Source: Corynebacterium sp. (GTDB taxonomy: Bacteria > Actinomycetota > Actinomycetes > Mycobacteriales > Mycobacteriaceae). From it: a stretch of 61,706 bases of DNA. Every line of letters starts with the position of its first letter. Within the stretch, counting starts at the first letter, position 1. Under the pieces are notes generated by a model. That model was given only the letters and a program-made list of their open reading frames with translations. It did not search any database and was not told where the DNA came from. Both the position numbers and the translations under genes were made by a program. The stretch spans positions 1 through 61,706 of the forward strand of contig NZ_JAUNUG010000014.1 in assembly GCF_030538285.1 (NCBI RefSeq), given 5' to 3'. Shown here piece after piece: positions 9,316 through 18,471 of this stretch.

Positions 9316-10542
9316 TTACCTCTGAGCTGCTAGTTCATCATCGACGAAGCTGGCTTTTGCGGCCCGGAAACCGACCATTCCCATGAGCACGCACACACCG
9401 GCCAGGACGGGCAGGATGAGCGAGAAGTCCCCCATCGACTCGCGAACCACTCCCACCACCAGCGGGCCGAGCGCCGCGATGACATAGCCGACCGGTTGCA
9501 CGAAACCGGACAGCCGCGCGGTGACCAGCGGCACGCGGGAGCGGGCGGGGATGAGTGCGATCGCCGTCGGGAAGCAGAAACCGCCGACACCCAGCAACGA
9601 TGCCCACAGCATCGGGGAGGCGGCCGGCGCCATCCACAACCCCACATAGCCCGCCGCCATGAGCGCGGAGAAGAGCACCGGCAGCCACACGATGGAGCGC
9701 AGCCGGTCGATGATGACGGGCATGATGAGGCCGCCGACGATGTTGAAGCTGCCGGCCACCGCCAGCGCCAGGCTCGCCGTGGAAGCCGCGACGTCACTGT
9801 CAACAAGGATTTTCGGCAGCCAACCCATCTGGATGTACGCGTGCATGGACTGCAGGCCGAAGAACATCATGAGGAACACGGCCGTGGGTGAGCGCCACAT
9901 GGAGACTTGCTTGTCGACGCCGCCGTCCACCCGCGGCGAGGTCGACGACGGTACGTCGCGCCCCACCCGCAGCACGACCACGAACCACACCACCGCCTGC
10001 ACTGCGGCGGGAATGGCCCAGAGGAACAGGGCCCAGCGGAAGTCGTCGGAAAGCAGGGCGGTGAGCGGGCCGGCCGCGCCGGAGATCCCCAGCACCGAGC
10101 CGTAGACCGTCATGAGTGCAACAATGTGGCGGCCGCCATGGTTTTTGATCCACGCTGGTAGCAGAACATTCGCCAGGGCGATACCGACGGTGACGAACAC
10201 GGTGAGCACGATGAACGCCCAGATGTCCCCCACCCAGGGCCGCGCCGCCAGGCCCACCAGGGACAGCATCATGCCGATGAACAGGGTACGCGAGAGCCCC
10301 AGGCGGGTGGCCAACGGCACGGCCAGCAGACCCAATACCGAGAAGAACAAGCCCGGGATGGCGGTGATGACACCTGCCAGGGAACCGCCGACGCCGAAGG
10401 CGGTGAGGGCGTCGGCAAGCACGGCGCCCAGCGAGGAAATGCCGGAACGCAGGTTGAATGCCGCGATGAATACGGCGGCAAAAAGAAGCAGCGCGGGGAG
10501 AACCCGCGCTGTCCGCCGTCGGGGTGTGCTCATGCACCCCAT
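9316..10542 (-). CDS. MFS transporter, CynX/NimT-like
   Basis: A 408-residue major facilitator with about 12 transmembrane helices. The first helix segment FIAAFNLRSGISSLGAVL matches the CynX/NimT group (cyanate or 2-nitroimidazole transporters), and VGLAARPWV resembles the helix 2-3 loop. The substrate is unknown. Two starts are possible: MGCM at 10542 or MSTPRR at 10533, the latter with a weak TGTAAT box 7 nt upstream. The stop codon overlaps an upstream ATG of the RecQ-like gene, so the two may be co-translated. It follows metG by 13 bp. Confidence 0.85.
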   Translation of the reverse strand: MGCMSTPRRRTARVLPALLLFAAVFIAAFNLRSGISSLGAVLADALTAFGVGGSLAGVITAIPGLFFSVLGLLAVPLATRLGLSRTLFIGMMLSLVGLAARPWVGDIWAFIVLTVFVTVGIALANVLLPAWIKNHGGRHIVALMTVYGSVLGISGAAGPLTALLSDDFRWALFLWAIPAAVQAVVWFVVVLRVGRDVPSSTSPRVDGGVDKQVSMWRSPTAVFLMMFFGLQSMHAYIQMGWLPKILVDSDVAASTASLALAVAGSFNIVGGLIMPVIIDRLRSIVWLPVLFSALMAAGYVGLWMAPAASPMLWASLLGVGGFCFPTAIALIPARSRVPLVTARLSGFVQPVGYVIAALGPLVVGVVRESMGDFSLILPVLAGVCVLMGMVGFRAAKASFVDDELAAQR

Positions 10543-10555
10543 TACATCACACCAA

Positions 10556-12385
10556 TTACTGAACCGGTGCCCATTCCGGGCCAGTCTCAGCCAGCTCCGG
10601 ATCCAGCTTCTGGATCAGCGGCTGCGGCTTGCTCAAAGGGGTGCCCGGGACGACGTCGACACGCTCCCACACCGCCTGCTGGGAGGCGTAATCGCCGGTG
10701 ATGACCGGGTAGGACGCGCCTTCCTCCGGCAGGCCGACGCCGACGAGATCGACCGGCATGTCGTCGGCGACCTCACGGATCTCGGGCGACGCCGCCCACA
10801 CACCCTCCCGGCCGAGGGTCTCGTGGACCTGCTGCGCGATGTGCGGCAGGTACGGGGTGAGCAGGGTGTTGCAGTCGGAGACCACCTGCAGTGCGGTCCA
10901 CAGGACGGTGGCCAGGCGCTCGCGCTGGGACTCATCCTTGGCCAGCTTCCACGGCTCCTGGTCGGCGATGTAGGCGTTGGCCTCGCCGACGACGTGCATG
11001 GCGGCGGTGATGCCGTTCTTGAAGCGCGAGGCCGCCAGGTTCTCCCCGGCGATGTCGAAAGTCTTCGCCGCCAGGTCGAGGATGGCGGTGTCGGCGTCGG
11101 TGAGCTCGCCCGGGGTGGGGACCTCGCCGAAGTTCTTGTGCGCCATGGACACGGTGCGGTTGACCAGGTTGCCCCAGCCGTTGGCCAGCTCGTTGTTCAC
11201 GCGGCGGACGAACTCGTCCCAGGTGAAGTCGGTGTCGGTGTTCTCCGGGCCGGCGACGGCAATGAAATAGCGCAGCGGGTCGGGGCCGAACTCGGCGAGG
11301 AAGTCCTTGACGTAGATAACCACGCCCTTGGAGGAGGAGAACTTCGAGCCGGACATGGTGAGGAACTCCGAGGAGACCACCTCGGTCGGCAGGTTGAGCT
11401 CACCGTACTTGTGCTGCTCACCGCCCTTCGCGCCGTGGCCCGCATAACCGAGCAACTCGGCGGGCCAGATCTGGGAGTGGAAGGTGATGTTGTCCTTGCC
11501 CATGAAGTAGAAGCTCTTGGTGGCCGGATCCTGCCACCACTGCTTCCACGCGTCCGGGTTACCGGAGCGCCAGGCCCATTCGATGGAGGAAGAGAGGTAG
11601 CCGATGACGGCGTCGAACCAGACGTAGAGCTTCTTGGCGTTGTTGTCCTCCCAGCCCTCGACCGGGATCGGCACACCCCAGTCGATGTCGCGGGTCATGG
11701 CGCGAGGGCGCAGGTCCTCGAGCAGGTTGAGGGAGAACTTCAGCACGTTGGGGCGCCAGTCCTCCCGACCGCGCAGCCACTGACCCAGTGCCTCTGCCAG
11801 GGAGGGCAGGTCGAGGAGGAAGTGCTCGGTCTCGACGAACTTCGGGGTCTCGCCGTTGACCTTGGACACCGGGTTGATCAGGTCGGCCGGGTCGAGCTGG
11901 TTGCCGCAGTTGTCGCACTGGTCGCCGCGGGCGCCGTCGGCACCGCACAGCGGGCAGGTGCCCTCGATATAGCGGTCAGGCAGGGTGCGGCCGGTCGACG
12001 GGGAGACAGCACCCATGGTGGTCTCCTTGATCATGTAACCGTTGTCGTACAGGCCCTTGAACAGCTCCTGCACTACCGCATAGTGGTTACGGGTGGTGGT
12101 GCGGGTGAACAGATCGTAGGACAGGCCGAGGCCGGCGAGATCCTCGACGATCTGCCGGTTGTAGCGGTCAGCCAGTTCCTTGACGGTGACGTTCTCCTTG
12201 TCGGCCTGCACCAGCAGCGGGGTGCCGTGCTCGTCGGTGCCGGAGATCATCAGCACGTCATTGCCGATCATCCGCTGGTAGCGGGCGAAGACATCGGAGG
12301 GGACGCCGAAACCGGCGACGTGTCCGATGTGGCGGGGGCCGTTCGCATACGGCCAGGCGACGGAGACAAGCACAGACTGGGTCAT
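10556..12385 (-). CDS. metG: Methionyl-tRNA synthetase
   Basis: A class I aminoacyl-tRNA synthetase of 609 residues charging tRNA-Met. The HIGH-type motif is in [15 protein letters not shown], the KMSKS-type motif is FSSSKG, and a zinc knuckle CPLCG...CDNCG lies near residues 145-165. The anticodon-binding domain occupies the C-terminal third, without the extra dimerisation domain, as in actinobacteria. The ATG is preceded by AAGGTGG at good spacing; an in-frame GTG at 12394 is less likely. It lies 10 bp downstream of the frameshifted BCCT gene. Confidence 0.97.
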   Translation of the reverse strand: MTQSVLVSVAWPYANGPRHIGHVAGFGVPSDVFARYQRMIGNDVLMISGTDEHGTPLLVQADKENVTVKELADRYNRQIVEDLAGLGLSYDLFTRTTTRNHYAVVQELFKGLYDNGYMIKETTMGAVSPSTGRTLPDRYIEGTCPLCGADGARGDQCDNCGNQLDPADLINPVSKVNGETPKFVETEHFLLDLPSLAEALGQWLRGREDWRPNVLKFSLNLLEDLRPRAMTRDIDWGVPIPVEGWEDNNAKKLYVWFDAVIGYLSSSIEWAWRSGNPDAWKQWWQDPATKSFYFMGKDNITFHSQIWPAELLGYAGHGAKGGEQHKYGELNLPTEVVSSEFLTMSGSKFSSSKGVVIYVKDFLAEFGPDPLRYFIAVAGPENTDTDFTWDEFVRRVNNELANGWGNLVNRTVSMAHKNFGEVPTPGELTDADTAILDLAAKTFDIAGENLAASRFKNGITAAMHVVGEANAYIADQEPWKLAKDESQRERLATVLWTALQVVSDCNTLLTPYLPHIAQQVHETLGREGVWAASPEIREVADDMPVDLVGVGLPEEGASYPVITGDYASQQAVWERVDVVPGTPLSKPQPLIQKLDPELAETGPEWAPVQ

Positions 12386-12395
12386 GGGAACCACC

Positions 12396-14161
12396 TTATT
12401 TCATGGGCTGCGCCTTGTTGCGCTTGGCCAATCGCTTCGCGCGCTGCGCCTTGCGTTCCTCGGTGAGTCGGTGCTCGGCGTGGATGCGGCGTTCGCGGGC
12501 CAGGCGGGCACTGAACTCGCGCTGGGAGCGGTGGTCGAGATAGAGCGGATCGTTGCTCAGGTCCTTCCACAGCGCCACCATGAGCGCGATGATCACCACG
12601 AGGAATGGGCTGGCTGCGGCGATGGTGATGGCCTGCAGGTTGCCCAGGGAGTCCTCGGAGGAGGTGAGCATGACCATGCCGACAGCCGCGGTCATCAGAC
12701 CCCACATCGCGGAGACCCACGGGGTGGCGTCGGTCCTCCCACCCTGCGACAACGTGCCCATGACGGTGGAGGCGGAGTCGGCGGAGGTGATGAAGAAGGT
12801 ACCCAGCAGGAACATGGCCGCAAACCCGGCGATGGTGCCGCCCGGCAGCTGGTGCAAGAGATTGAACAGCTGGGACTCGGCCGAACCGTCGCCCCAGATG
12901 GAGTTGCCGTTCTGCTCGAAGATGATGGCGGTGCCGCCGAAGATGGAGAACCACACGAGCGAGACCAGCGAGGGCACGACGAGCACACCGATGGTGAATT
13001 CGCGGATGGTGCGGCCGCGGGAGATGCGCGCCAGGAACATGCCGACAAACGGCGACCAGGAGATCCACCACGCCCAGTAGAAGATGGTCCAGCCGGAGAG
13101 CCATTCGCCGGCGGTGCCGTCGGCGGACATGGCGGTACGTCCGGCCATCTCGAAGAACTGGGCGAAGTATGAGGACATCGCGGTGGGCATGAGGTTGAGC
13201 ACCGAGACGGTCGGGCCCAGGATGAACACGAAGATCGCCAGGGCGGCGGCGATAAGCATATTGGCATTGGACAGGTACTGGATGCCCTTACCCACACCGG
13301 AAATCGCCGACAGGACGAAGGCGGGGTGAGCACGCCGATGATGCCGACGATGGTCCAGGTGCCGGGGGCGTCGATAAGCCCGGAGGCGGACAGTCCCGCG
13401 CGGATCTGCAGCGCGCCGACGCCGAGGGACGTGGCGGTGCCGAAGATGGTGGCGATAATCGCCAGGATGTCGACGAGTTTGCCCAGCGGGCCGCGCGCGC
13501 CCTTCTCCCCCAACAATGGTACGAACGCCGAGGAGATCAGCTGGCGGCGGCCGAGGCGGAAGGTGGAGTACGCGATGGCCAGGCCGACGATGGCGTAAAT
13601 AGACCAGGGGTGCAGCGTCCAGTGGAACAGGGTGGAGGCCATCGCCGTGCCCACCTCCTGCGGCTGGCGCCCCGGCACACCATCGCGGTAGAAGGTGAGC
13701 GGTTCGGTGGCGCCGTAGAACATCAGGCCGATGCCCATGCCGGCGGCGAACATCATGGCGATCCACGAGACCGTGCGGAACTCCGGTTCCTCTTCATCCC
13801 CGCCGAGTTTGATCACGCCGAAGCGGGAGACGGCGACGACGATCATGAACGCCACGAAGATGGTGCCGAAGATGACGAATGCCCAGCCCAGGTTGTCCAT
13901 GACGAAGCTCAGGGCGGCGGCGCCGAAGGCGGCGAAGCTGTCCGGGCCGAGCAGGCCCCACCCGACGGTGCCGAGCACGATCAGCGCCGCCACCCCGATG
14001 ATCCACCAGTCGAATGTCGGATGCCCGGCGGTCGATTCGTGGACGATCGCGGTGTCCTCGGCGTCGACGCGGTCGCCGATGAGCTCGGCGTCGCCCATCA
14101 TGGCCGCGAGCTCTTGAGTTGCGGTATGTGGTTGTCCCTGCGCAGGGTCAGGAGTAGTCAT
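12396..14161 (-). pseudogene. BCCT-family (betaine/carnitine/choline) transporter, frameshifted
   Basis: Two overlapping frames together give one full BCCT permease of about 588 residues. The first frame (from 14161) carries the N-terminal half, including the family motif [18 protein letters not shown]. The second carries [42 protein letters not shown] and the Arg/Lys-rich cytoplasmic C-terminal tail. The break falls at the GGGG run 13323-13326, where inserting one base restores continuity (GVLT to AFVLS). BCCT carriers import compatible solutes such as glycine betaine and ectoine under osmotic stress. Either the gene is newly dead or the base was lost in sequencing. Upstream DNA to 14323 holds its promoter region and one CTTATCGACG copy. 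Confidence 0.85.
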
Positions 14162-14206
14162 AGTGTTAATTTTGGTTATGCCCGGGCGGGTATCAAGCAG
14201 GATTTA

Positions 14207-14216
14207 CTTATCGACG
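14207..14216 (+). repeat. CTTATCGACG dispersed word, intergenic copy
   Basis: One of 18 copies in the window, here between the BCCT and rsmI genes and so not explained by protein coding. Confidence 0.7.
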
Positions 14217-14323
14217 CCCGGTCAGACCACATTTCCCGCCCCCGTTATACCTTTGTTACTGCCCGTTTCGGCAGTACAAGCGGCCGAAGCGGGCATGACA
14301 CCTCACAAAGCCATAACACTTGC

Positions 14324-15172
14324 TCAGCGTGCGGCCAGCACGGCCTCATAGAGCTCACGGTTGGACACCCCACGCCCGGCTGCCACCTCGCGGCAGGCGT
14401 CCTTCAGGCGGGTTCCTTCGGCGACCAGGGCCTCCACCACGGGGACCAGCGACTCCACGTCCGCCTCATCCGGGGCGCCACCCTCGATGACGACGGTGAT
14501 CTCGCCCTTCACGCCTCCGGCCGCCCACTCCGCCAACTCCGGCAGCGTGCCGCGGCGGACCTCCTCGTATGTCTTCGTCAGCTCCCGGCACACCGCCGCC
14601 CGGCGCTCGGGCCCGAGGACCTCCGCAGCCACCTCGAGGGTCTCGGCCAGACGGTGCGGGGACTCGAAGAAACACGCCGCCCGCTCCTGCGTGCGCAAAG
14701 ATTCCAACCACGTACGCCGCGGCCCGGGCTTGCGCGGCGCGAAACCATCAAAGAGGAACTTCCCCACCGGCAGCCCGGACAGCGCCAGGGCGGTCGGCAC
14801 CGCGGAGGGGCCGGGCAGGCAGGTGACGGGGACACCGGCGGTGTGGGCGGCGTCGACAAGCGAAAAACCGGGATCCGACACCAACGGCATACCGGCATCG
14901 GTGACGACGAGGACGACGCCGGTGTGGGCGGCGTCGATAAGCTGGCGCGCCCGGCCCTCCTCATTGTGATCAAAATTCGACACCACCCGACCGGTGATCT
15001 CCACCCCGAGCGCCGCCGCCAGATTCCGCACCCGACGCGTGTCCTCCGCCGCCACGACGGATGCCTCAGCCAACGCAGCACGCAGCCGCGGGGAAGCATC
15101 GTGAATGTTGCCGAGTGGGGTGGCGGCGAGCACCACACCCCTCGCGGGCAGGAGCGGAGCATCGGAGACCAT
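14324..15172 (-). CDS. rsmI: 16S rRNA (cytidine1402-2'-O)-methyltransferase
   Basis: A 282-residue SAM-dependent tetrapyrrole-methylase-fold enzyme that 2'-O-methylates C1402 of 16S rRNA. Signature segments are GVVLAATPLGNIHDASPR at the N-terminus, AEDTRRVRNL, VTDAGMPLVSDPGFSLV and CLPGPSAVPTAL, followed by FFESPHRL. The ATG at 15172 is supported by a minus-strand -10 TAGGAT located 7 nt upstream (leaderless). The gene is divergent from pmt with a 24-bp gap and overlapping -10 boxes, the same pairing remembered in Mycobacterium and Corynebacterium. Confidence 0.95.
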   Translation of the reverse strand: MVSDAPLLPARGVVLAATPLGNIHDASPRLRAALAEASVVAAEDTRRVRNLAAALGVEITGRVVSNFDHNEEGRARQLIDAAHTGVVLVVTDAGMPLVSDPGFSLVDAAHTAGVPVTCLPGPSAVPTALALSGLPVGKFLFDGFAPRKPGPRRTWLESLRTQERAACFFESPHRLAETLEVAAEVLGPERRAAVCRELTKTYEEVRRGTLPELAEWAAGGVKGEITVVIEGGAPDEADVESLVPVVEALVAEGTRLKDACREVAAGRGVSNRELYEAVLAAR

Positions 15173-15179
15173 GCCCCGT

Positions 15180-15189
15180 ATCCTAGACT
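15180..15189. promoter_or_regulatory. Overlapping divergent -10 boxes of rsmI and pmt
   Basis: TAGGAT on the minus strand (15185-15180) is 7 nt from the rsmI ATG. TAGACT on the plus strand (15184-15189) is 7 nt from the pmt GTG. The two hexamers share the TA step at 15184-15185, so the 24-bp gap holds two leaderless promoters. Confidence 0.75.
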
Positions 15190-15196
15190 CGTCCCC

Positions 15197-16765
15197 GTGA
15201 GCACCGCCCTCGACCAACCCCGACATGCCCGGCGTATCCGCCCCGTCACCCCGCGCCCGTGGGCGTGGACCCGCGCGGACACCTCCGCCACCCTCACCGT
15301 CGCGGTCCTGGCACTTCTCACCCGTTTCATCGGCCTGACCAGCGCCGTCTCCTCCGGTACCCCCGTTTTCGATGAAAAACACTACGTGCCGCAGGCATGG
15401 GACATGGTGCGTTCCTGGCAGAACGCGCTCATCGGCGGCATCGAATCCAACCCCGGCTATGGCCTGGTCGTTCACCCGCCATTGGGCAAACAGCTCATCG
15501 CCCTCGGCGAGTGGATGTTCGGGTACACGCCGCTGGGGTGGCGTTTCATGGTCGCACTGCTCGGCGCCGCCACCGTGATGATGACGATGCTGCTGGTCCG
15601 TCGACTCGCCGGAACCTGGCAGGTGGCCACCTTCGCCGGCGTACTCGCCGTGTTCGACGGTGTGCTGCTCGTGGCGTCCCGCTTCGGCATGCTGGATATC
15701 TTTCAGGTCTTCTTCATCGTCGTGGCCGCCTTCGCGCTGGTCTGCGACCACCAGCAGATGCGGGCCCGCCTCCATGCCGCGTGGGTGGACGGACGCCTGG
15801 GGGACTCACCGCTCGGGCCGCGCCTGGGTTTCCGGTGGTGGCGCTTTGCCGCCGGCGTCGCCCTCGGACTGGCGCTGAGCGTGAAATGGTCGGGCCTGTA
15901 CTACATGGCGTTTTTCGGCCTGTTGGCCGTGGCCGTCGACGCCGCGTTGCGCCACCGTTACGGCATCCGCCGCCCGCTGCTCGGCGCACTGCTTCGCGAC
16001 GCCCTCCCCGCCTTCGCCTCCCTCGTCATCGTCCCGGTACTGCTGTATTTCTGGAGCTGGCGCGCCTGGTTCGCCTCCGAAACCTCCGTCTACCGCCACG
16101 CCGCCGCGAACGGGGAAATGTCGGAGGGCTGGCTGCGGGACCTGTTGCCGGACTGGGCCGCCGGGTTCTGGCACTACCACCAGTCCGTGCTGTCCTTCCA
16201 CGCCTCGCTGACCACCTCCGGCGGGCACTCCCACCCCTGGGACTCCAAACCCTGGTCCTGGCTGGTGGCCAGCCGTCCCATCCTCTACTTCTCCTCCACC
16301 GACATCGACTGCGCCACCGGCACCTGCCGCCGCATGATCTACCTCTTCGGCACCCCGGCGATCTGGTGGCTGACGGTCCCGGTCGTGGCGTGGGCGCTGT
16401 GGTGCCTGGTCATCCGCCGCGACTGGCGATTTTTGGTGCCGCTCGTGGCGTTCGCCGCCGGATTCATCCCCTGGCTCATCGGCTACGACCGCCAGATGTA
16501 CTTCTTCTACGCCACCGCCCTCGTCCCTTTCACCATCGCCATGCTGGCGCTGACGTTGGGGCAATTGCACGCTAAGGGTGCGCCCGTGCGGTGGGGCTGG
16601 GTGCGTCGCCTGGCCGGCGGGGAGATCCGCTGGGGCACCGTGGCTGTCATCGCGTACCTATCGTTGGTGATCGCCTCGTTCCTCTACTGGCTGCCCATCC
16701 TCTACGGCTTCATGGTGCCGGAAGCCTGGTACCAGTCGCTGATGTGGCTGCCGAGCTGGCGCTGA
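15197..16765 (+). CDS. pmt: Dolichyl-phosphate-mannose-type protein O-mannosyltransferase
   Basis: A 522-residue GT39 integral membrane enzyme that transfers mannose from polyprenyl-phosphate-mannose to Ser/Thr of exported proteins. FDEKHYVPQAW near residues 58-68 holds the catalytic acidic DE pair of the first periplasmic loop, and NPGYGLVVHPPLGKQLIALGEWMFG is the conserved second-helix segment. About ten transmembrane helices follow. The GTG at 15197 is selected because TAGACT stands exactly 7 nt upstream; the long open frame upstream of it is antisense to rsmI and BCCT. A hairpin at 16831-16856 is the likely terminator. Confidence 0.95.
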   Translation: MSTALDQPRHARRIRPVTPRPWAWTRADTSATLTVAVLALLTRFIGLTSAVSSGTPVFDEKHYVPQAWDMVRSWQNALIGGIESNPGYGLVVHPPLGKQLIALGEWMFGYTPLGWRFMVALLGAATVMMTMLLVRRLAGTWQVATFAGVLAVFDGVLLVASRFGMLDIFQVFFIVVAAFALVCDHQQMRARLHAAWVDGRLGDSPLGPRLGFRWWRFAAGVALGLALSVKWSGLYYMAFFGLLAVAVDAALRHRYGIRRPLLGALLRDALPAFASLVIVPVLLYFWSWRAWFASETSVYRHAAANGEMSEGWLRDLLPDWAAGFWHYHQSVLSFHASLTTSGGHSHPWDSKPWSWLVASRPILYFSSTDIDCATGTCRRMIYLFGTPAIWWLTVPVVAWALWCLVIRRDWRFLVPLVAFAAGFIPWLIGYDRQMYFFYATALVPFTIAMLALTLGQLHAKGAPVRWGWVRRLAGGEIRWGTVAVIAYLSLVIASFLYWLPILYGFMVPEAWYQSLMWLPSWR

Positions 16766-16830
16766 GCCGGTCACCTTTTCCGAGTGAACGTCATTTTATA
16801 AGCCCAGGTCGCGGCCTTCTATAACTAATA

Positions 16831-16856
16831 CGACTGTTGGCTTTTGCCGACAGTCG
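16831..16856. terminator. Hairpin between convergent pmt and zf-HC2 genes
   Basis: CGACTGTTGGC, TTTT loop, GCCGACAGTCG: an 11-bp stem with one G-U pair. It lies between convergent genes and could end transcription from both sides. The T-tract is weak on either strand. Confidence 0.5.
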
Positions 16857-16880
16857 GAAAAGATGGCAGGGGGAGTCTGC

Positions 16881-17582
16881 CTACACCGGCCCCGAGCCCA
16901 GCTCCCGCAGCAGAGCCCGCACCGACACGTAGCCGTGATGCGAGAGCCACGCCCATGCCAGCGACACCAGCGTGAATAGCAGCAGTGCCAAACCCATGAC
17001 CTGCCCCGCGCCGACGGTGTCCAGCACGAAATCACGCATGAGGAAGCCGAACAGGAAGGTCCACAGCGCGCCGAACACCACCAGCAACGGCGAGACCAGG
17101 CGCGGTTTCCAAGCGACGGTGAGCAGACCGAGGGCGAAGGAGAAGCGGACGGCGGCGGCGTCGATAAGCAGCGAAGCGGTCTCCGGATCGGCGTCCGGGG
17201 AGACGACGCCATCCACGGCGACGGGGGTGAGGCCGCCGGCCGTGCCGAGCAGTTGCACGCCCCACACGACCCACAGCACACCCGCCACCACGAGCAGCAC
17301 CCGCGCGATCGCCAACCCGACGGTGCGGGCGTTGGCGGCGCGGCGCCACTCGGGTTCAACGCCGGCGATGATGACCTCGGACAGGTCGGCCGGCGGGGTC
17401 ATACCGCCGTCTTCGGGTTCCACGAAACGCAGGCGGCGGCTCAGCACCAGGGCCTCATCGTGGAAACGCTGGCATTCCGCACACACGGCGAGATGCGAAT
17501 CGACGATGTCCTCGTCCAGTGGTGAGGGTTCACCGTCGATACGCGCGGAGAGCGCGGCCTGCACCTTCTCGTGGTCGATCAC
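16881..17582 (-). CDS. zf-HC2 domain membrane protein (anti-sigma-factor-like)
   Basis: A 233-residue protein. The N-terminal zinc-binding anti-sigma-like domain has HLAVCAECQRFH (H-x3-C-x2-C) at about residues 31-42. Four hydrophobic segments follow (about residues 90-110, 145-165, 168-190 and 195-215). Such domains usually hold an ECF sigma factor, but no sigma gene is next to it here, so the partner is unknown. The start ATG overlaps the DoxX stop by 4 bp, making an operon of DoxX then this gene. It contains one CTTATCGACG word (17159). Confidence 0.75.
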   Translation of the reverse strand: MIDHEKVQAALSARIDGEPSPLDEDIVDSHLAVCAECQRFHDEALVLSRRLRFVEPEDGGMTPPADLSEVIIAGVEPEWRRAANARTVGLAIARVLLVVAGVLWVVWGVQLLGTAGGLTPVAVDGVVSPDADPETASLLIDAAAVRFSFALGLLTVAWKPRLVSPLLVVFGALWTFLFGFLMRDFVLDTVGAGQVMGLALLLFTLVSLAWAWLSHHGYVSVRALLRELGSGPV

Positions 17583-17983
17583 TTGCTCAACACCCCGTCC
17601 AGGCTCACACGCCCAGAGCCGAACACCACGACCATGACCAGCGCCGCAGTGAGCACGATCGGGTACTCGAGGCCGCCGGTGGTGGTGAAGAAACCGGAGT
17701 CAAGGTGCACGAACCAGATCGCCGCCACCATGAGCAGCGCCAGCAGCCCGGCGACGAAGGTAGTGAGCAACCCGACCACCAGCAGGGCTCCGCCGAGCAG
17801 CTCGGAGCCGGTGACCAACCAGGCCGACAGCTTCGGTTGCGGGATCCCCCAGGCCGAGAATTGCCCGGTGGTTTCGGTGATGCCGGTGAAGACCAGCTTG
17901 TCCCAGCCGTGCGCGATGAACACGGTGCCGAGGACGATACGCAGAAGCAGCAGCGCAGCATCCCTCACGGCCGGTGTGTCCAT
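17579..17983 (-). CDS. DoxX family membrane protein
   Basis: A 134-residue four-helix membrane protein of the DoxX family. The first segment LLLRIVLGTVFIAHGWDKL is the family hallmark (helix, then GW.K). Mycobacterial DoxX works in a membrane oxidoreductase complex for redox stress; function here is by family only. A minus-strand -10 TAGTCT lies 6 nt upstream of the ATG, indicating a leaderless mRNA. It is divergent from ogt with only 17 bp between start codons, sharing a near-symmetric -10. Confidence 0.88.
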   Translation of the reverse strand: MDTPAVRDAALLLLRIVLGTVFIAHGWDKLVFTGITETTGQFSAWGIPQPKLSAWLVTGSELLGGALLVVGLLTTFVAGLLALLMVAAIWFVHLDSGFFTTTGGLEYPIVLTAALVMVVVFGSGRVSLDGVLSK

Positions 17984-17988
17984 GCCGT

Positions 17989-17995
17989 TAGACTA
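17989..17995. promoter_or_regulatory. Single TAGACTA element acting as -10 in both directions (doxX / ogt)
   Basis: Plus strand: TAGACT (17989-17994), 6 nt, then the ogt ATG. Minus strand: TAGTCT (17995-17990), 6 nt, then the doxX ATG. The hexamers share five of six base pairs and the whole intergenic region is 17 bp. Confidence 0.75.
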
Positions 17996-18000
17996 CCCTC

Positions 18001-18447
18001 ATGCTGCTTGAGACTCCCATCGGCCCGCTGTCCCTGCGCGCCAGCGACCGTGGCCTCACCGCGATCGACTTCGGCGGCGAGGCGGTCCCCGAGACCCCGT
18101 TGCTCATCGACGCCGCCACCCAGCTCACCGAGTACTTCTCCGGTGATCGTCTGCTTTTCGACGTCCCCCTCGACCTCCCCGACGCCGGATTCCGCGGGCA
18201 GGCCCAGGCCGCTTTGTGCGACATCCCCTTCGGGGAGACCATGTCCTATGCGCAGCTAGCTGCCCTGTGCGGCAACCCGCGGGCAGTGCGCGCCGCTGGT
18301 TCGGCATGCGCCAGTAATCCGGTGCCGATCATCCGCCCCTGCCACCGCGTGCTGCGTTCCGACGGCTCCCTCGGCGGCTACCGCGGCGGGCTGGACGTCA
18401 AGGAGTGGCTGCTAGAGCATGAAAAGCGGATCCGCGGGAACCTCTGA
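18001..18447 (+). CDS. ogt: Methylated-DNA--protein-cysteine methyltransferase
   Basis: A 148-residue suicide repair protein that removes O6-alkyl groups from guanine onto its own cysteine. The active site PCHRVLRSDGSLGGYRGG is intact (acceptor Cys about residue 114), preceded by the helix-turn-helix SYAQLAALCGNPRAVRAAGSA with the Arg finger. The N-terminal domain is short, as in Ogt rather than Ada. A leaderless start is supported by TAGACT 6 nt before the ATG. It is followed 24 bp later by a 3-methyladenine glycosylase, making an alkylation-repair operon. Confidence 0.95.
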   Translation: MLLETPIGPLSLRASDRGLTAIDFGGEAVPETPLLIDAATQLTEYFSGDRLLFDVPLDLPDAGFRGQAQAALCDIPFGETMSYAQLAALCGNPRAVRAAGSACASNPVPIIRPCHRVLRSDGSLGGYRGGLDVKEWLLEHEKRIRGNL

Positions 18448-18471
18448 GCCTTTTTCGGAGTCCAATAAGAC

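Noticed and set aside
10112-12466. 784-codon plus-strand frame opposite metG
   Set aside because: Antisense shadow of a highly conserved gene; composition biased and without motifs.
13610-15196. Upstream in-frame extension of pmt
   Set aside because: Antisense to BCCT and rsmI; a -10 box 7 nt before the GTG at 15197 fixes the start.
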